Notes: generated by a model not told the origin, from the letters alone. 64,000 bases of DNA from Pisolithus tinctorius (GCA_024663395.1 JANFAH010000052.1:124001-188000), one strand, 5' to 3'; positions 1 through 10,801 are shown, numbered from the stretch's first letter. Program-made: numbers and translations.

Positions 1-1
1 A

Positions 2-106
2 GCCTTCAAGGGTGGTCTTGGTGTCGATCTGGTGATCAATTGCATGGACGACAATGACCCTCGTCGCTCAGTACCGGAGATTCATTTCAGCAACAACTTC
101 GCCTAA
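2..106 (+). CDS. 3' end of an unidentified ORF (partial at window edge)
   Basis: An open frame enters from the left edge and runs 34 codons to a TAA at 104-106, ending in HFSNNFA. No start lies inside the window, so only the C-terminus is seen. The composition (VDLVINCMDD, RSVPEIHF) looks protein-like but I recognise no family. It could be the end of a gene upstream of gene A in the same mobile element, or chance. Confidence 0.25.
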   Translation, partial: AFKGGLGVDLVINCMDDNDPRRSVPEIHFSNNFA

Positions 107-598
107 AGGTCGTCGTACCTCCGACGTTCGGTCTACATTATTTGCTCGATTTGGCTATCGATCGCATGAAAGGGGCTGCGTCTATCAGACTCTGTTGACC
201 CTGCTCTCGTCAGTGACCGCCCTTAGGGGCTTGAACGATTCATTTTCTGTCTAGTAAGCCCATTCCTTTCTCTATTACTGGATACTGATGAACTCTTGTG
301 GTTTTTCAGTCCCGAGGAAACCCACTTTCTGGGTCGCACAGACGGAATACCGCCGTTCTGGATTTCGATTGGGATTCCACCCGTATGTTTCCATTTTGAT
401 AGGTGTGTCATCCTCGCTATGCATTACAACCACTTCTTTCCTGCGTGCTTTTCCTTCGTCCCCCTTACGTCGTGTCCTCTTTTCGTGGTTTCATATGTCC
501 TTGCTGATGCTATATCCAGAACTTTGCACGCTGAGACAACATGTTCTAGACAGATTTTTTTTCCCATGTGGTTCGTCTTGGCTTGACGTGCTCTGACC

Positions 599-647
599 TT
601 AAATACTCGCCTTGCCTCCCCCCGTTTCTCAACACCCCCATACAACC
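599..647 (+). promoter_or_regulatory. Probable core promoter of gene A
   Basis: A TATA-like TTAAATAC at 599-606 lies about 42 bp before the ATG at 648. It is followed by a C/T-rich run (CCTCCCCCCGTTTCTC) and a short leader. TATA plus a pyrimidine tract before the ATG is a common fungal promoter layout. Assignment rests only on position and composition. Confidence 0.4.
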
Positions 648-3600
648 ATGCCCCGCTCTGCTGATATCCCGGAGCCTTCAAGGGACTCCATTGCCGACTT
701 GAACACTCACGTTCTTCACAACTGAAGGATTCCGTCCTCACAAAATGCCCTGGTTTCCAAACGAGTAAAAAAAGGTGGTGCTGTTGTCTCTAATGATGGA
801 GTGCAACACTCAGAGGTATGTCTTGTATATTTCTCATCCATTACTCTAACATCATTTTCTGCTCACAGCAATCTAGTCCGAAGGATATGATTGGCAAACC
901 GAAACTGCGGCACGCAGTCCAGCCTCCTGAAGGCTGGGAAGAGCACATGTTTGGCCTGAGAGATAGAAGACGCTCCTTGACACCTCGTCCTTCCATCGTG
1001 AACACCCCAACGCTCCCTTCCCCTTCCCTGCGCCTGGACGACCAAATCTGTGATGAGGACTCTGCAATGGAGGAGGTGGAGGAGAATCTCAACAACAACG
1101 AAAACAAGGATGACCAGCCTTCCAGTAACAAGAATGAGGATGATCAGCCGTCTGGTAGCGAGAACGAGGATGACCTGCTGTCTGGTAGCGAGAAAGAGGA
1201 TGACCAGCTGCCCAGTAGCGATGACGACGACAAGGGTTCCGATTACAATGAGAATGAGAATGACGACGAGGAGACGGAGAGCTCGAGCGACTCCTGTGGT
1301 GGGTTCTTCCGTTTCATATCCCTCGTTCTCTCACGTTTTTTTCAGATAATTCTCATTTCTTTTGATTTTGGGGTTTGGTGCCTCTCTGGTCATGCGATGG
1401 TGGGCTTGGTGCCCACTTGTGTTTCAAAGCTTGGTGCTTTGGATACTCGTGACCGTTTCCTGCCGCCCATCATTCCCTTGGTTGTTATATAGATAAAGAA
1501 TTGTTGCGATCCTGTTCTGTTACCATCTATATACGCATCTACCTCGTGTTGACATGTTGACTCCTAGATGGTGATGATGCACACGCTCGCAATGCTCAGA
1601 CCGTTTCTTGTGCCCAGTCCCCACTTCCCCCGTCCTCGCCACCCATGTACGAGTCTGATGACTCCGCCCATCCTGTAGGGGACGTTGTCCATCCTCGCCA
1701 AGAAGGTGGCCCGATCTATACTAGACTTCAGAAGAAGGGCAAAGGTAGGGCTATAGATGCCAAGGACATTGATGCTGCAAACCACAGTGACCGTGACACC
1801 CAACTCCCGAACCTCAAGAAGCCAGGGAATCTGTCCACAGCAGCGTTAGACGAAATACATGCTTTTGCGAAGGACGTCAAGACAATGGCGGAAGAACTTG
1901 GCCGACAGCACGGGCGGTCTACACACGACATACTTGTCGCTGCGGGATTTAGTGTTAAGGCTTCTCATACCAAAATTAATGAGGCCAACCTCTTCCGCTC
2001 GTGGTATTGGGCCACACAGCCCAAACCAGATGGTGGTATGGCTTTCCTCCCTCTCACATCTACCATTCTAATGTCCTGACCAGCCGATCGAAATTCAATC
2101 AACAATTTGATTACGAAGGAGTACAACACCCTCATGATAGGCATCCCCAAGGATGACTTCGCAACAAGGAGGGAAAGGTTAAAAGCCGTCTATGAGTGGA
2201 GTGAGAGCTCCTCCGCTGTACCGACTAACCGATCTGTCAAATCTATTGCAGCTAGAGTGGACAATGCAAAGACACAATTTTCTGGATTGGTATGTGGTTG
2301 CAACTGTGCAGCCATTGATTCTCATCGTTCCACAGGCGGAGGCATGGTCCAATCTCGAGGATATTGAGATAGTTGGAGCGGTAATGTATGTTGGACAGGA
2401 CCCTGCAGGACATCAAACTTCTGGCATATTTGGAGGCTCCGAGACAATAAGAAACTTCATCAATGAAAATGGCATCGATGTCTGGTCACTCATGGATAAG
2501 TATACTGCGATTTTCAAGTAAGTTTATTTCTTGCATGTTTCATTCGACCTCATTGGATTGTTGTAGGTGTCTCAGGAACGGCAACGGTGCAGATGCCAGG
2601 GTGGCCGGCACCGGTTCCATTGGAGATGTGGGTTCTGCGCTGGAACTACGTTGCCGTACAAAGGAGACTCCGAGAGACTGCAACCACAGAGTATTCGGAA
2701 GCATGATGAAGGAGAAGATGTTGGCCGCATTGAGAGATCTGCATGGTAAGTTATTCTTGTGCTGTACGTGCATTTATCTTGATCCTTTGCTCAGTCACAC
2801 GTGGCATTGAAGTCGGTGATCCCCAGAAAGTTTCCTGGCACCGGCTTCTCGAGTTTTTGCGGAAGAGCCACCTCACTATTGTCAACTGGCCCCACGGTGT
2901 ATCTCCACCGGGCCCTGGTTTTGAGTACAAGAAACTTAAGGCTGGCCCTCTTCGTCAACTTGTAGTACCTTACCTTCAGAGAAAACTGGGTCTTTTGTAT
3001 GATGGGCAAACCAATGATGAGGAAGAACAAGATAGTCTGGATGATGTGCTGGAAATTGAGATTAAGTGCTGGAACGAAGGTATTCCCTATTTTATTCATC
3101 CAGTTGGATGCTGAAGTCCTGTGTAGAGGTCATCGATATTTTGGACGCTGACCCTTTGAAGGGTGAGATCGCGCTCGTCAAAGCTACTGATGGTACTGTT
3201 TTGCGGCAGATCTCAGATGATCCAGAGTGGCAGAAGTCCCTCAAGGAAATGGATCACCAGCAGCAAGGCACGGAGGTCCTTCGACCGCCACAACCCCGAC
3301 CGCAGCAACAACTCCCTTTTCCCTCTCGGAAGCAACCCCGCGTGGAGGCGTCAAATCGCAATACTATTGGTCCCCAGGTAAGTTCTGCTCTTTACTCAAT
3401 ATCTGGTATCTGCTGACGTTCGCAAGGCTTTACAGTCTGACTGTCGAACTGCACCACGCAATCAACGCCGGGATGCACGCCCCATTGCACAAGATTCGCG
3501 TCGTGACCCGTCCACAATTCCAAGCAATGTGCACACTCAAGAGCCTGGCCCATCCGAGCCTCCCACGCTGGCTCTGCGATATGGGGTAGGGTTTGGTTCC

Positions 3601-4100
3601 TATGGTCTGATAACAAGACTAATGAAGCGTTGTATAGGATCTACATCGGGATAATCTTCCAAGCTGTCCTCACATGCGAGAGGCCGGCCCAGCCCAGCAG
3701 TCTTTTCCCAGACGACAAGTGAGTATCCAGGTCTCTGACCTTCGGTAACAAGACTAAGGAAACATTATGTAGGATTCTCGGGGTGACCGTACGAACTATC
3801 ATGATCCTGGCCCATCTAATATCCCATATCATGTGAGTAATTCGATTTTGCAGAGGTTTCACCGTCGACTTGCATTCTCTCTAGGCATTACCTTCTGGCC
3901 ACCGCAATCAATTTCCTCCGTCTCGCCAAGGATTCCATCGCGTTCCGTCTCGAACCAACCATCCTTACTACAACGGTCCATATACTGATGACTACTACCC
4001 TCCAACCCAGTCAGGTGAACCTCATTGGGTCAACAGGGGTAATGCTGCACAATATGAGGACGACTTCGCTGAGGAGTATATAAATGAAGATTACTACTAG
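648..4100 (+). CDS. Gene A: conserved multi-exon protein of unknown function (in-frame TGA in exon 1)
   Basis: About a dozen exons joined by 45-60 bp GT..AG introns, except one of about 270 bp at 1299-1567. Examples are 648-815, 869-1298, 1568-2032, 2084-2289, 2336-2517, 2567-2746, 2795-3079 and 3127-3377, ending at TAG 4098-4100. Conserved blocks shared with gene A' on the right are GWEEHMFGL, a Glu/Asp/Asn-rich acidic linker, TLDEIH/ALDEIH, ILVAAGFSVK, YEWSESSSAVP, VPPPGPGFEYKKLKA-like, DPEWQKS, and a Tyr-rich tail (DDYYPP, AAQYEDDFAEEY). I recognise no domain. The start is the first ATG after the TATA box. Its frame reads into exon 2 but contains TGA at 723-725 (probably a former CGA), so this copy may be damaged unless translation starts later. 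Could be element-encoded or captured cargo. Confidence 0.65.
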
Positions 4101-4199
4101 TGTAGTTTTTGCTTCCCCTACAACATATTTGTCATGTGCCGCTTGTATATTGATGTTGCTGGTGTCAGTGATGATGTTACCATCAGATTCGGGGGACAA

Positions 4200-4930
4200 G
4201 TCTGTGGCTCTCCACTCAGTTCTGCGCCTTTCCTATCGCTTTTCACACCACTCGTTCCCCTCGCCGAGACCTCTCTGGGGGGGCCTCTTTTGTCTAATTC
4301 CATGAAGCTGCTATTGAGATATCACCGTTTTCGTGTTCGGAGGGCAGTGAGACAGTTTCACGCATAGCTCAGGATCCGATGGTCTGATCATGGTGACTCC
4401 TTTTTTTCCGTGTTTATCTACGAGTACCCGACCGCCTTCCTGAGGCCCCTGTCAATCACCCCAGCCGTTGTCCTGAGGTCGTTACCTGCTTGTTCGCTTG
4501 CCCGGAGTTACCCCTATCATCTTGGGGCTGTATCTCGGTGGTTTCTCTGACACGTCTCTCGCTTTTTTGCGGACTCGCACTACTAGATGACGACTCCCTG
4601 GAGATGTCTAGATCGTTGTGATTGGTGCAGTAGTTACGGAGATGTTCGCGTTTTTGTGGCACGGCCCACCCCTTGAGGTCCTCTCATCATACCTCATGTG
4701 TATCTGCACCGCTTCTCTCGCTTTTCGAGCCACAAGTCCCTCTCACTGACCCATTTCCGGGGTGCCCTTGTTCACCCAATTCTGCTTGCTCGTTGTTGAG
4801 ATATTCCCACTTTTGTGTTTGAAGGGTTTCGAGGCGGTTTAGCATATACCTCAGGATCGGGTGATCCAATCAGCATTTTCCCTCTTTCTCCCTGGTTGCC
4901 TGGGAGTCCTCTACTGCATCCCATAGTTTC
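4200..4930. repeat. Imperfect direct repeats downstream of gene A
   Basis: Three diverged blocks of roughly 200-250 bp (about 4200-4420, 4440-4660, 4690-4930). The clearest pairing is between 4315-4400 and 4795-4885: 'ttgagatat' followed by a 'gtgtt(c/t)g(g/a)agg' core and 'ctcaggatc(c/g)g', then a pyrimidine-rich run. No coding signal. GC content drops sharply after about 5000. Confidence 0.45.
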
Positions 4931-5640
4931 GTGTCAGTCGCCCCAGCCATTACTGTTACATTTCAGTACTGGCCACTTATCAACTCTTTGTTAGGGGCGG
5001 TCCAGGGTCAAATCACATATGGTACCAATGTCCATCACATGTCCACTGCTGTTAGGCACTGTAGATGATGCCTCAATCTGTATATACAATTCCTGCAGTC
5101 CTAGCTACTGTGTTTGTGCCTTGTTGCTCCTCATGTTACAGTTATTTTCAAAACTGAGAGCAAGGCCAAATAAACAAAATCACACACATGTAGTAGCTAA
5201 ATGTTATAACTTTGATATCTCAATCAATTCAAGTCAGATCACCACAATTTTTGCAGATTCAGAATCAGGGAAATTAGATGTAGGTCCTGGTGTAAAAATT
5301 AGACTAGTTCTAGCACTATATAAGCCTGAAAAAGCATAGGCTGATTTCACATATACAATCAAAATTGCAAGTGATCTAGGCATCTGTACACCCACCCACT
5401 GGTTTATGGAAGGGGGATGGGATGTCCCAACATAGCCTGAGAGGCTGTCATGGGACATCCCACTGGTTGCTGGAAAGGGGGTTGGGATGTCCCAACACAG
5501 CCTGAAAGGCTGTTGTGGGACATCCCACAGGTGTATGGAAGGGGGTTGGGATGTCCCAACATAGCCTGAGAGGCTGTTGTGGGACATCCCACTGGCTGCT
5601 GGAGGGGGGGGGGATGTCCCAATGTAGCCTTATGATGGAA

Positions 5641-5712
5641 ATGTGACCAGAGCTGGGATTGAAGCAACCTCTTAGGTGTTAACCAGGTGCTCTGACTGCT
5701 CAGTTGTGTATA
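5641..5712 (-). repeat. tRNA-derived (SINE-like) segment
   Basis: The minus strand carries an A-box-like TGAGCAGTCAGAGCACC and, about 25 bp further, a B-box-like GCTTCAATCCC, as in pol III tRNA promoters. It follows the first minisatellite block. Stems are too decayed for a working tRNA. Confidence 0.5.
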
Positions 5713-6619
5713 TTGTCTAGGTGATAGCATCAGTAGCATGGGGCATGGACCAGTGATGTGGGAACAAAACTATGTGGAGTGCAATGCACAGAATACACCA
5801 TTTCCAACATGGTCCTTCAATCTGGGAATTTTTGGAGTGCAACAAGGGTGCATGCCTCCTATGATCATGCAAATGGTCTGATAGCATTTTGGCCTTGTGT
5901 TATGTGGAGAGTGGTGTGGGACATCTGGCCAGACAGGGGGGTGGGACATCCCAACTTAGCCTTAGAGGCTGCTGTGGGACATCCCACTGCTGGCCAGATG
6001 GTGGGGAGGGATGTCCCAATGTAGGTGTAGGGGCTGTTGTGGGACATCCCACTGGTTGGCAAAGGGGAGGGTGGGATGCCCCAATGTAGCCTCAGAGGCT
6101 GTTGTGGGACATCCCACTGGTTGCCAGAGGGGGAGAGGGATATCCCAATGTAGCCTTAGAGGCTATTGTGGGACATCCCCCTGGTTGCCAGAGGGGGGGA
6201 AGGAATGCCCCAATGTAGCCTTAGAGGCTGTTGTGGGACATCCCACTGCTTGCCAGAGAGGGGGGAGGGATGTCCCAATGTAGCTTTAGAGGCTGTCATG
6301 GGACATCCCACTACTTGCCAAAGGGGGGGAGGGATGTCCCAATGTAGCCTTAGAGGCTGTTGTGGGACATCCCACTGCTTGCCAGAGGGGGGGGAGGGAT
6401 GTCCCAATGTAGCTTTAGAGGCTGTCATGGGACATCCCACTGCTTGCCAGAGGGGGGGAGGGATGTCCCAATGTAGCCTTAGAGGCTGTTGTGGGACATC
6501 CCACTACTTGCCAGATGGGAGGGAGGGATGTCCCAATGCAGCTTTAGAGGCTGTTGTGGGACATCCCACTGCTTGCCAGAGGGGGGGGAGGGATGTCCCA
6601 AAGTAGCCTTATGAGGAAA

Positions 6620-6691
6620 ATGTGACCAGTCCTAAGATTGAACCAGTGACCTCCTAGATGTTCACCAGGTGCTACAACCACTGGACTGTCT
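6620..6691 (-). repeat. tRNA-derived (SINE-like) segment
   Basis: Second tRNA-like segment: B-box-like GGTTCAATCTTAGG and an A-box remnant near 6670-6690, in the same orientation and position relative to the minisatellite as the copy at 7689-7760. Confidence 0.45.
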
Positions 6692-6999
6692 GCTGGAGAG
6701 TGGGGTGGGATGACCCAATATAACCCAAGAGGGTGGTCTGGGACATAGCCTCAGCTAGTGTTGCTGTGGCTCAGCTCCAAAGGCTGACCTGCTCAACAAC
6801 AAGCAGCTTAGTCACTATGACAACTATTACCAAATGTAGCCTTGAGTTGCCACATACCAAATCTACAATAATTATTTTAATACTCAATAATATAGATGTG
6901 GTATGGCCCTTGGCTTAGGACAGCTCCCTGAGCCACAGCAACACTATCCCCAGTTGCCAGAGGGGGAAGTGGGATGTCCCAATGTAGCCTTATGATGGA

Positions 7000-7067
7000 A
7001 ATGTGACCAGAGCTGGGATTGAAGCAACCTCTTAGGTGATAACCAGTGCTCTAACAGTTGAGCAAAT
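7000..7067 (-). repeat. tRNA-derived (SINE-like) segment
   Basis: Close relative of the 5641-5712 segment (same 'gaccagagctgggattgaag' stretch and truncated A-box). Preceded by a half minisatellite unit at 6958-6990. Confidence 0.45.
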
Positions 7068-7688
7068 ATATATTGTCCAGCCACTAATATCAGTAGCATG
7101 GGGGAAAACCAGTGACATGGGAACAAGACTATGTGAAGAGCAATGCACCATTCCCCACTTGCTCAGAGGCTGCTGTGGGACATCCCACTGGTTGCCAGAG
7201 GGGGGGGGATGTCCCAATGTAGCCTTAGAGGCTATTGTGGGACATCCCAATACTTGCCAGAGGGGGGGAGGGATGTCCCAATGTAGCTTTAGAGGCTGTC
7301 ATGGGACATCCCACTGCTTGCCAGAGGGGGGGAGGGATGTCCCAATGTAGCTTTAGAGGCTGTCAAGGGACATCCCACTACTTGCCAAAGGGGGGGAGGG
7401 ATGTCCCAATGTAGCCTTAGAGGCTGTTGTGGGACATCCCACTGCTTGCCAGAGGGGGGGGAGGGATGTCCCAATGTAGCTTTAGAGGCTGTCATGGGAC
7501 ATCCCACTGCCTGCCAGAGGGGGGGAGGGATGTCCCAATGTAGCCTTAGAGGCTATTGTGGGACATCCCACTGCTTGCCAGAGGGGGGGAGGGATGTCCC
7601 AATGTAGCTTTAGTGGCTGTTGTGGGACATCCCACTGCTTGCCAGAGGGGGGGAGGGATGTCCCAATGTAGCCTTATGAGGAAAATGT

Positions 7689-7760
7689 GACCAGTCCTAA
7701 GATTGAACCAGTGACCTCCTAGGTGTTTACCAGGTGCTGCAACCACTGAGCCATATGGTC
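7689..7760 (-). repeat. Best-preserved tRNA-like segment (72 nt)
   Basis: On the minus strand this stretch is exactly tRNA-sized. It begins GACCATATGGCTCAGTGG and ends TAGGACTGGTC, so the ends pair over 5 bp (GACCA/TGGTC). It carries a canonical-looking A box (TGGCTCAGTGG) and B box (GGTTCAATC). The D and anticodon stems are degenerate and no confident anticodon can be assigned, so I read it as the tRNA-derived head of a SINE. Confidence 0.55.
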
Positions 7761-8099
7761 TGGGTACTAGTGTCAGTAGCTTGGGGGCTTAGACTAGCAC
7801 TGTGGGAACATATCTCCATGAAGTTAATGCACAGAATGCACCATCTCCAATGTGGTCCCTTCATCTGGCCACTTTTGGAGTGTAAAAACAGTGCACACCC
7901 CCTAGGGTCATGCAAATGGTCTGATTGCCTTTTGACCTTGTGTCATGTGATGGATCAGGATTTACTGCTGTGTTTCCAGGAGGCCTTACTATCAGCCACC
8001 TTGTGTCCATGTAACTCACATGATCTGGACTTACTAAGGATGCTGCATGACCCATTGTACTGAGCATGCATGGGTTCCAGCTGCAGCTCATAACCTGAT

Positions 8100-8172
8100 G
8101 AAAATGTGACCAGAGCTGGCATTGAGCCAGGACCCTCTCAGTGTCAAGCAGCTGCTCTGACCATGGAGCTAC
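8100..8172 (-). repeat. tRNA-derived (SINE-like) segment, diverged
   Basis: Carries the same 'tgtgaccagagctgg' edge and a diverged B box and A box (GGTCAGAGCAGC on the minus strand), just before the fourth minisatellite block. The most decayed of the left-hand set. Confidence 0.4.
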
Positions 8173-8760
8173 CTTGCATTGGATTCTCTATGGTGCTTGT
8201 AGGATTAGTGCAGATTACTACTTCAACACCTTAGAGGCTGTGTTGGGACATCCCTCTGGTTGCCAGAGGGGAGGGTGGGATGTCCCAATATAGCCTTAGA
8301 GGCTGTTGTGGGACATCCCACTGGTTGGCAAAGGGGAGGGTGGGATGTCCCAATGTAGGCTTAGAGGCTGTTGGGGGACATCCCACTGGTTGGCAGTGGG
8401 GAGGGTGGGATGTCCCAATGTAGGCTTGGAGGCTGTTGTGGGACATCCCACTGCTTGGCAAAGGAGAGGGTGGGACATCCCAACATAGCCTTAGAGGCTG
8501 TTGTGGGATATCCCACTGCTTGGCAGAGGGAACAGTGGGATGTCCCAATGTAGCCTTAGAGGCTGTTGTGGGACATCCCACTGGTTGGCAGAGGGAACAG
8601 TGGGATGTCCCAATGTAGCCTTAGAGGCTGTTGTGGGACATCCCACTGGTTGGCAAAGGGGAGGGTGGGATGTCCCAAGGTAGCCTTGGAGGCTGCTGTG
8701 GGACATCCCAAGTCCCCTTATGAAAGTCAGTGGGATGTCCCATCCCAGCCTCAGAGGGCT

Positions 8761-9475
8761 ATGATGGCACATCCTCCTAAGCTACCTTTGCAGACCAGCA
8801 CAATGCCCCATGACAACCTCAGAGGCTCATCTGGGACATTCTGCCCTCTGCAGATGGTGTTGCAAAGGTGACCAACACCATGTTCTATGTGGGGGACTTT
8901 GAGATATTGGCTTGTCTCACAAGTGTTCAAAAACCATTCACTTCTTCCTTCATACAGTACAAATTGCATGAGGTATAGACACAAATTGATTGAATTTATT
9001 ATTGCAATTTTCAAGGCAAATGTGGAGGCCCAGGTGGGTCATCTCCCTGGCAACTAGTGAGATGTCCCAATACAGCAGAATCACATTGCAAAGATGTACA
9101 TGAAAAGTACTATTGTATACTACTATGCATGGTGGGATGGGAGGGGATGTATAGGTCAAAGGATACTTTGTGGATTAAATCTGTCAGAGGAGCAAGGGGG
9201 CTAGGATTTCTGCAGCTATTTCAATGCTAATATAAGCTGCACTTTCAGGAGTAGGGACCCCAGTCACCCAAGGCAGTCTTGGGACATCCCAAATAATTGC
9301 ATTTGAATGGATGGCTATGTGGGAAATCCCATCTGTCCCAGGGCCTAAAAATCTGCATAGCCCTGGGACATGACCAGATGTCCCTGGGCAGACCTTGGTC
9401 TGGGAGGCTATTAGGCTGGATGGTTTGGAGAAACTATTCAGCCTAAATGCTTATGAAAAGTGGTTACCTGAAGTG
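8761..9475. other. Non-coding tail of the left element
   Basis: No gene is seen. Scattered single GGGACATCCC/GGGATGTCCC motifs continue to about 9380. The last 230 bp (9240-9475) align in reverse complement to 58262-58500 with many substitutions and small indels, defining the element's outer edge. Confidence 0.6.
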
Positions 9476-10135
9476 CATGGGTGGGGCTCTGATGGAGGAG
9501 GTGAAGGGGGAACATCTTCTGCTGGATCTTGCAGTAAGAAGGCAAGATGCATGTCATACTTGTCATGAATGCAATCAGGGAGGCTGGAGGACAGTAGATT
9601 ATACTGCAGCTGTCGCAATGTGGGAAGAATGATGGATGAGACTGGAATAAAGACAGTGCAGGGAGCAGGGAGGAATGATCCATATGCTTCATCAACCAGG
9701 GAGACTGAAATGACCACATAAGACCTTTCTAGCTGAGTGACAGACCTGAGGCAACCAAAGAATGTCCTTCTGGAAGTCATACTGACAAGGAGAACACACT
9801 GACCAAGCTGCATGGGATGAGATGGGGCTGACAATGACGGGATGAACCAGGGGGCTTCAGGATGGAAGCTGGTGGGAATGCCTGGCAGATATATGTAGCC
9901 ACTGTCTCTGGCAAACGAGACAAGTGAGATGACTGATGAAGAGGTGGCCATGATTGATGGACTTAGCGAAATGAGTGTCTGATGGATGGAGTGCTGTAGA
10001 AACGCGCAGGGTGCGAGGATCCTCTCCAGATTTGGAAGGAAGAATCATGGGGCTGAGCACTTTAAGCGAGTGTGCGAACCGAGTTGATATCTTTGGAAAT
10101 GGTGGAGATACAACAAAAACTGGAATGCCATACAT
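9476..10135 (-). pseudogene. 5' fragment of an unidentified gene, cut at the element edge
   Basis: Reading down from an ATG at 10135, a first exon (MYGIPVFVVSPPF..., ending DTHFAK) can be joined through a short intron (about 9957-9901; donor GTCCAT, acceptor CCAG) to a second open stretch (DSGYIYLPGIP... to PSPPPSEPHPC). This runs into the repeat-element edge at 9475, where the gene breaks off. Composition is Ser/Pro-rich with hydrophobic stretches. I recognise no domain. It parallels the MAU2 gene on the right, also cut at this edge. Confidence 0.35.
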
Positions 10136-10339
10136 GGGCGCTAAAAACCTTTAACGTGCGCTTAACTCGCTTCCTCTTTTCTCTTTAGCACTGATGACTC
10201 ATTCTTGTGCAAAGGATGACTGTTCACGTCCGACAGTCTTTCTACACATGAGGCCTTTAGTCTTCATCTGCATGCTTGGGCATTGTGCACAACTTGTTGA
10301 CAAGTTAGGCAGAGTCAGCTGTAACCATGTCCACAACAC
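10136..10339. other. Intergenic sequence left of Ty3-A
   Basis: About 200 bp with no gene recognised. It ends with AACAC (10335-10339), the left target-site duplicate of Ty3-A. It is therefore the pre-insertion neighbour of the Ty3-B reverse-transcriptase sequence at 17608. Confidence 0.5.
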
Positions 10340-10788
10340 TGTTACATTTCACCCCTAACTTTTCTCTTCACTGTACGTTTACCTTGTGTTTGACCCATTG
10401 GTCATGTTTTCCCTTTTGAGCCGTCTTCTCTCTGATCCGACGGCTCTCTAGTTCCACCACTAGCGTTACTGTCTCGTGACATGCTTTGGACGTGTGTCAT
10501 CATTGTTCAACCAATGGCATAGTTACCTCGGTACATGCGGACGCCTCATGGTCCATTTCCTTGTAGTATTTAGACTGCCAGCTCAAGTCCTGGAACTCCA
10601 GACTTGAGCTGCTCAATTATACGCAGTGTTCTCAGAACTTCGCCCTCAGTGTCCCTCACCAGGACCACTCTTACCAGCGTTGCCCTAAATCCTCTGCCAT
10701 TCACAGAGGTTACTGCAGCTGTTGCTCAGTAGAAACCTTAGTCTGCGTTTGAGCTCTCCCTACGTCTTGACTTCAGTCAAGCATAACA
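10340..10788 (+). repeat. 5' LTR of Ty3-A
   Basis: 449 bp, TG...CA ends. It holds a TATA-like TAGTATTTAG at about 10564-10573 and a 12 bp stem hairpin (CAGCTCAAGTC ... GACTTGAGCTG) around 10579-10611 where transcription would begin. About 18 differences from the 3' LTR are visible by eye; nearly all exchange CG for TG or CA. Confidence 0.93.
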
Positions 10789-10790
10789 AA

Positions 10791-10801
10791 AGCTCAAGTC
10801 T
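10791..10801 (+). promoter_or_regulatory. Self-priming primer-binding site of Ty3-A
   Basis: AGCTCAAGTCT lies 2 bp after the 5' LTR and is the exact reverse complement of AGACTTGAGCT at 10600-10610 inside the LTR, about 30 bp after the TATA-like box. In the Tf1/sushi group of chromoviruses, reverse transcription is primed by the first ~11 nt of the mRNA folding back on the PBS. Length, position and complementarity fit that mechanism rather than tRNA priming (no TGG-type PBS is present). Confidence 0.75.

Larger units (their letters stand above)
5400..8760. repeat. Hairpin-forming ~65 bp minisatellite in four blocks
   Basis: Tandem units of about 60-65 bp at about 5400-5620, 5930-6605, 7160-7675 and 8220-8720. 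Each holds an inverted pair GGGATGTCCCA / TGGGACATCCC flanking a short self-complementary core AGCCT..AGGCT, so each unit can fold into an 11 bp stem, a 4+4 internal loop, a 5 bp stem and a 3-base loop. The other half is purine-rich (CCAGAGGGGGGGAGG type). Units are near-identical within a block, indicating recent expansion. Long ORFs on both strands here are by-products of the repeat. A short related block occurs at 59290-59540. Confidence 0.85.
1..9475 (+). mobile_element. Left copy of a large uncharacterised repeat element carrying gene A
   Basis: This segment is collinear with the reverse complement of 58262-64000. Both carry gene A, then AT-richer sequence with tRNA-like segments and GGGATGTCCC/GGGACATCCC repeats, then a shared tail. 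The shared tail ends abruptly: the sequence inward from 9475 (minus strand, starting CACTTCAGGTAACCA) matches 58262 onward, while flanks beyond the two edges are unrelated. The 5' end is outside the window or unrecognised. I see no terminal inverted repeat, target duplication or known transposase, so the mobility mechanism is unknown. It could instead be an old segmental duplication, but two copies abutting different unique sequence at the same edge favour an element. Confidence 0.6.

Noticed and set aside
1050..1349. ORF rich in Met/Thr/Arg repeats
   Set aside because: Out-of-frame reading of gene A's acidic GAG/GAT-rich exon.
7689..7760. Functional tRNA gene
   Set aside because: Length and boxes fit but D, anticodon and T stems do not pair; better read as a SINE head.
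5400..8760. Long overlapping ORFs on both strands (GMSQCSLRGCCGTSH-like repeats)
   Set aside because: They follow from a stop-poor tandem repeat read in all frames; no start context, domain or non-repeat coding sequence.
5400..8760. CRISPR-like array (regular palindromic repeats with spacers)
   Set aside because: The 'spacers' are themselves conserved, repeat ends vary, and the setting is eukaryotic; no cas genes.
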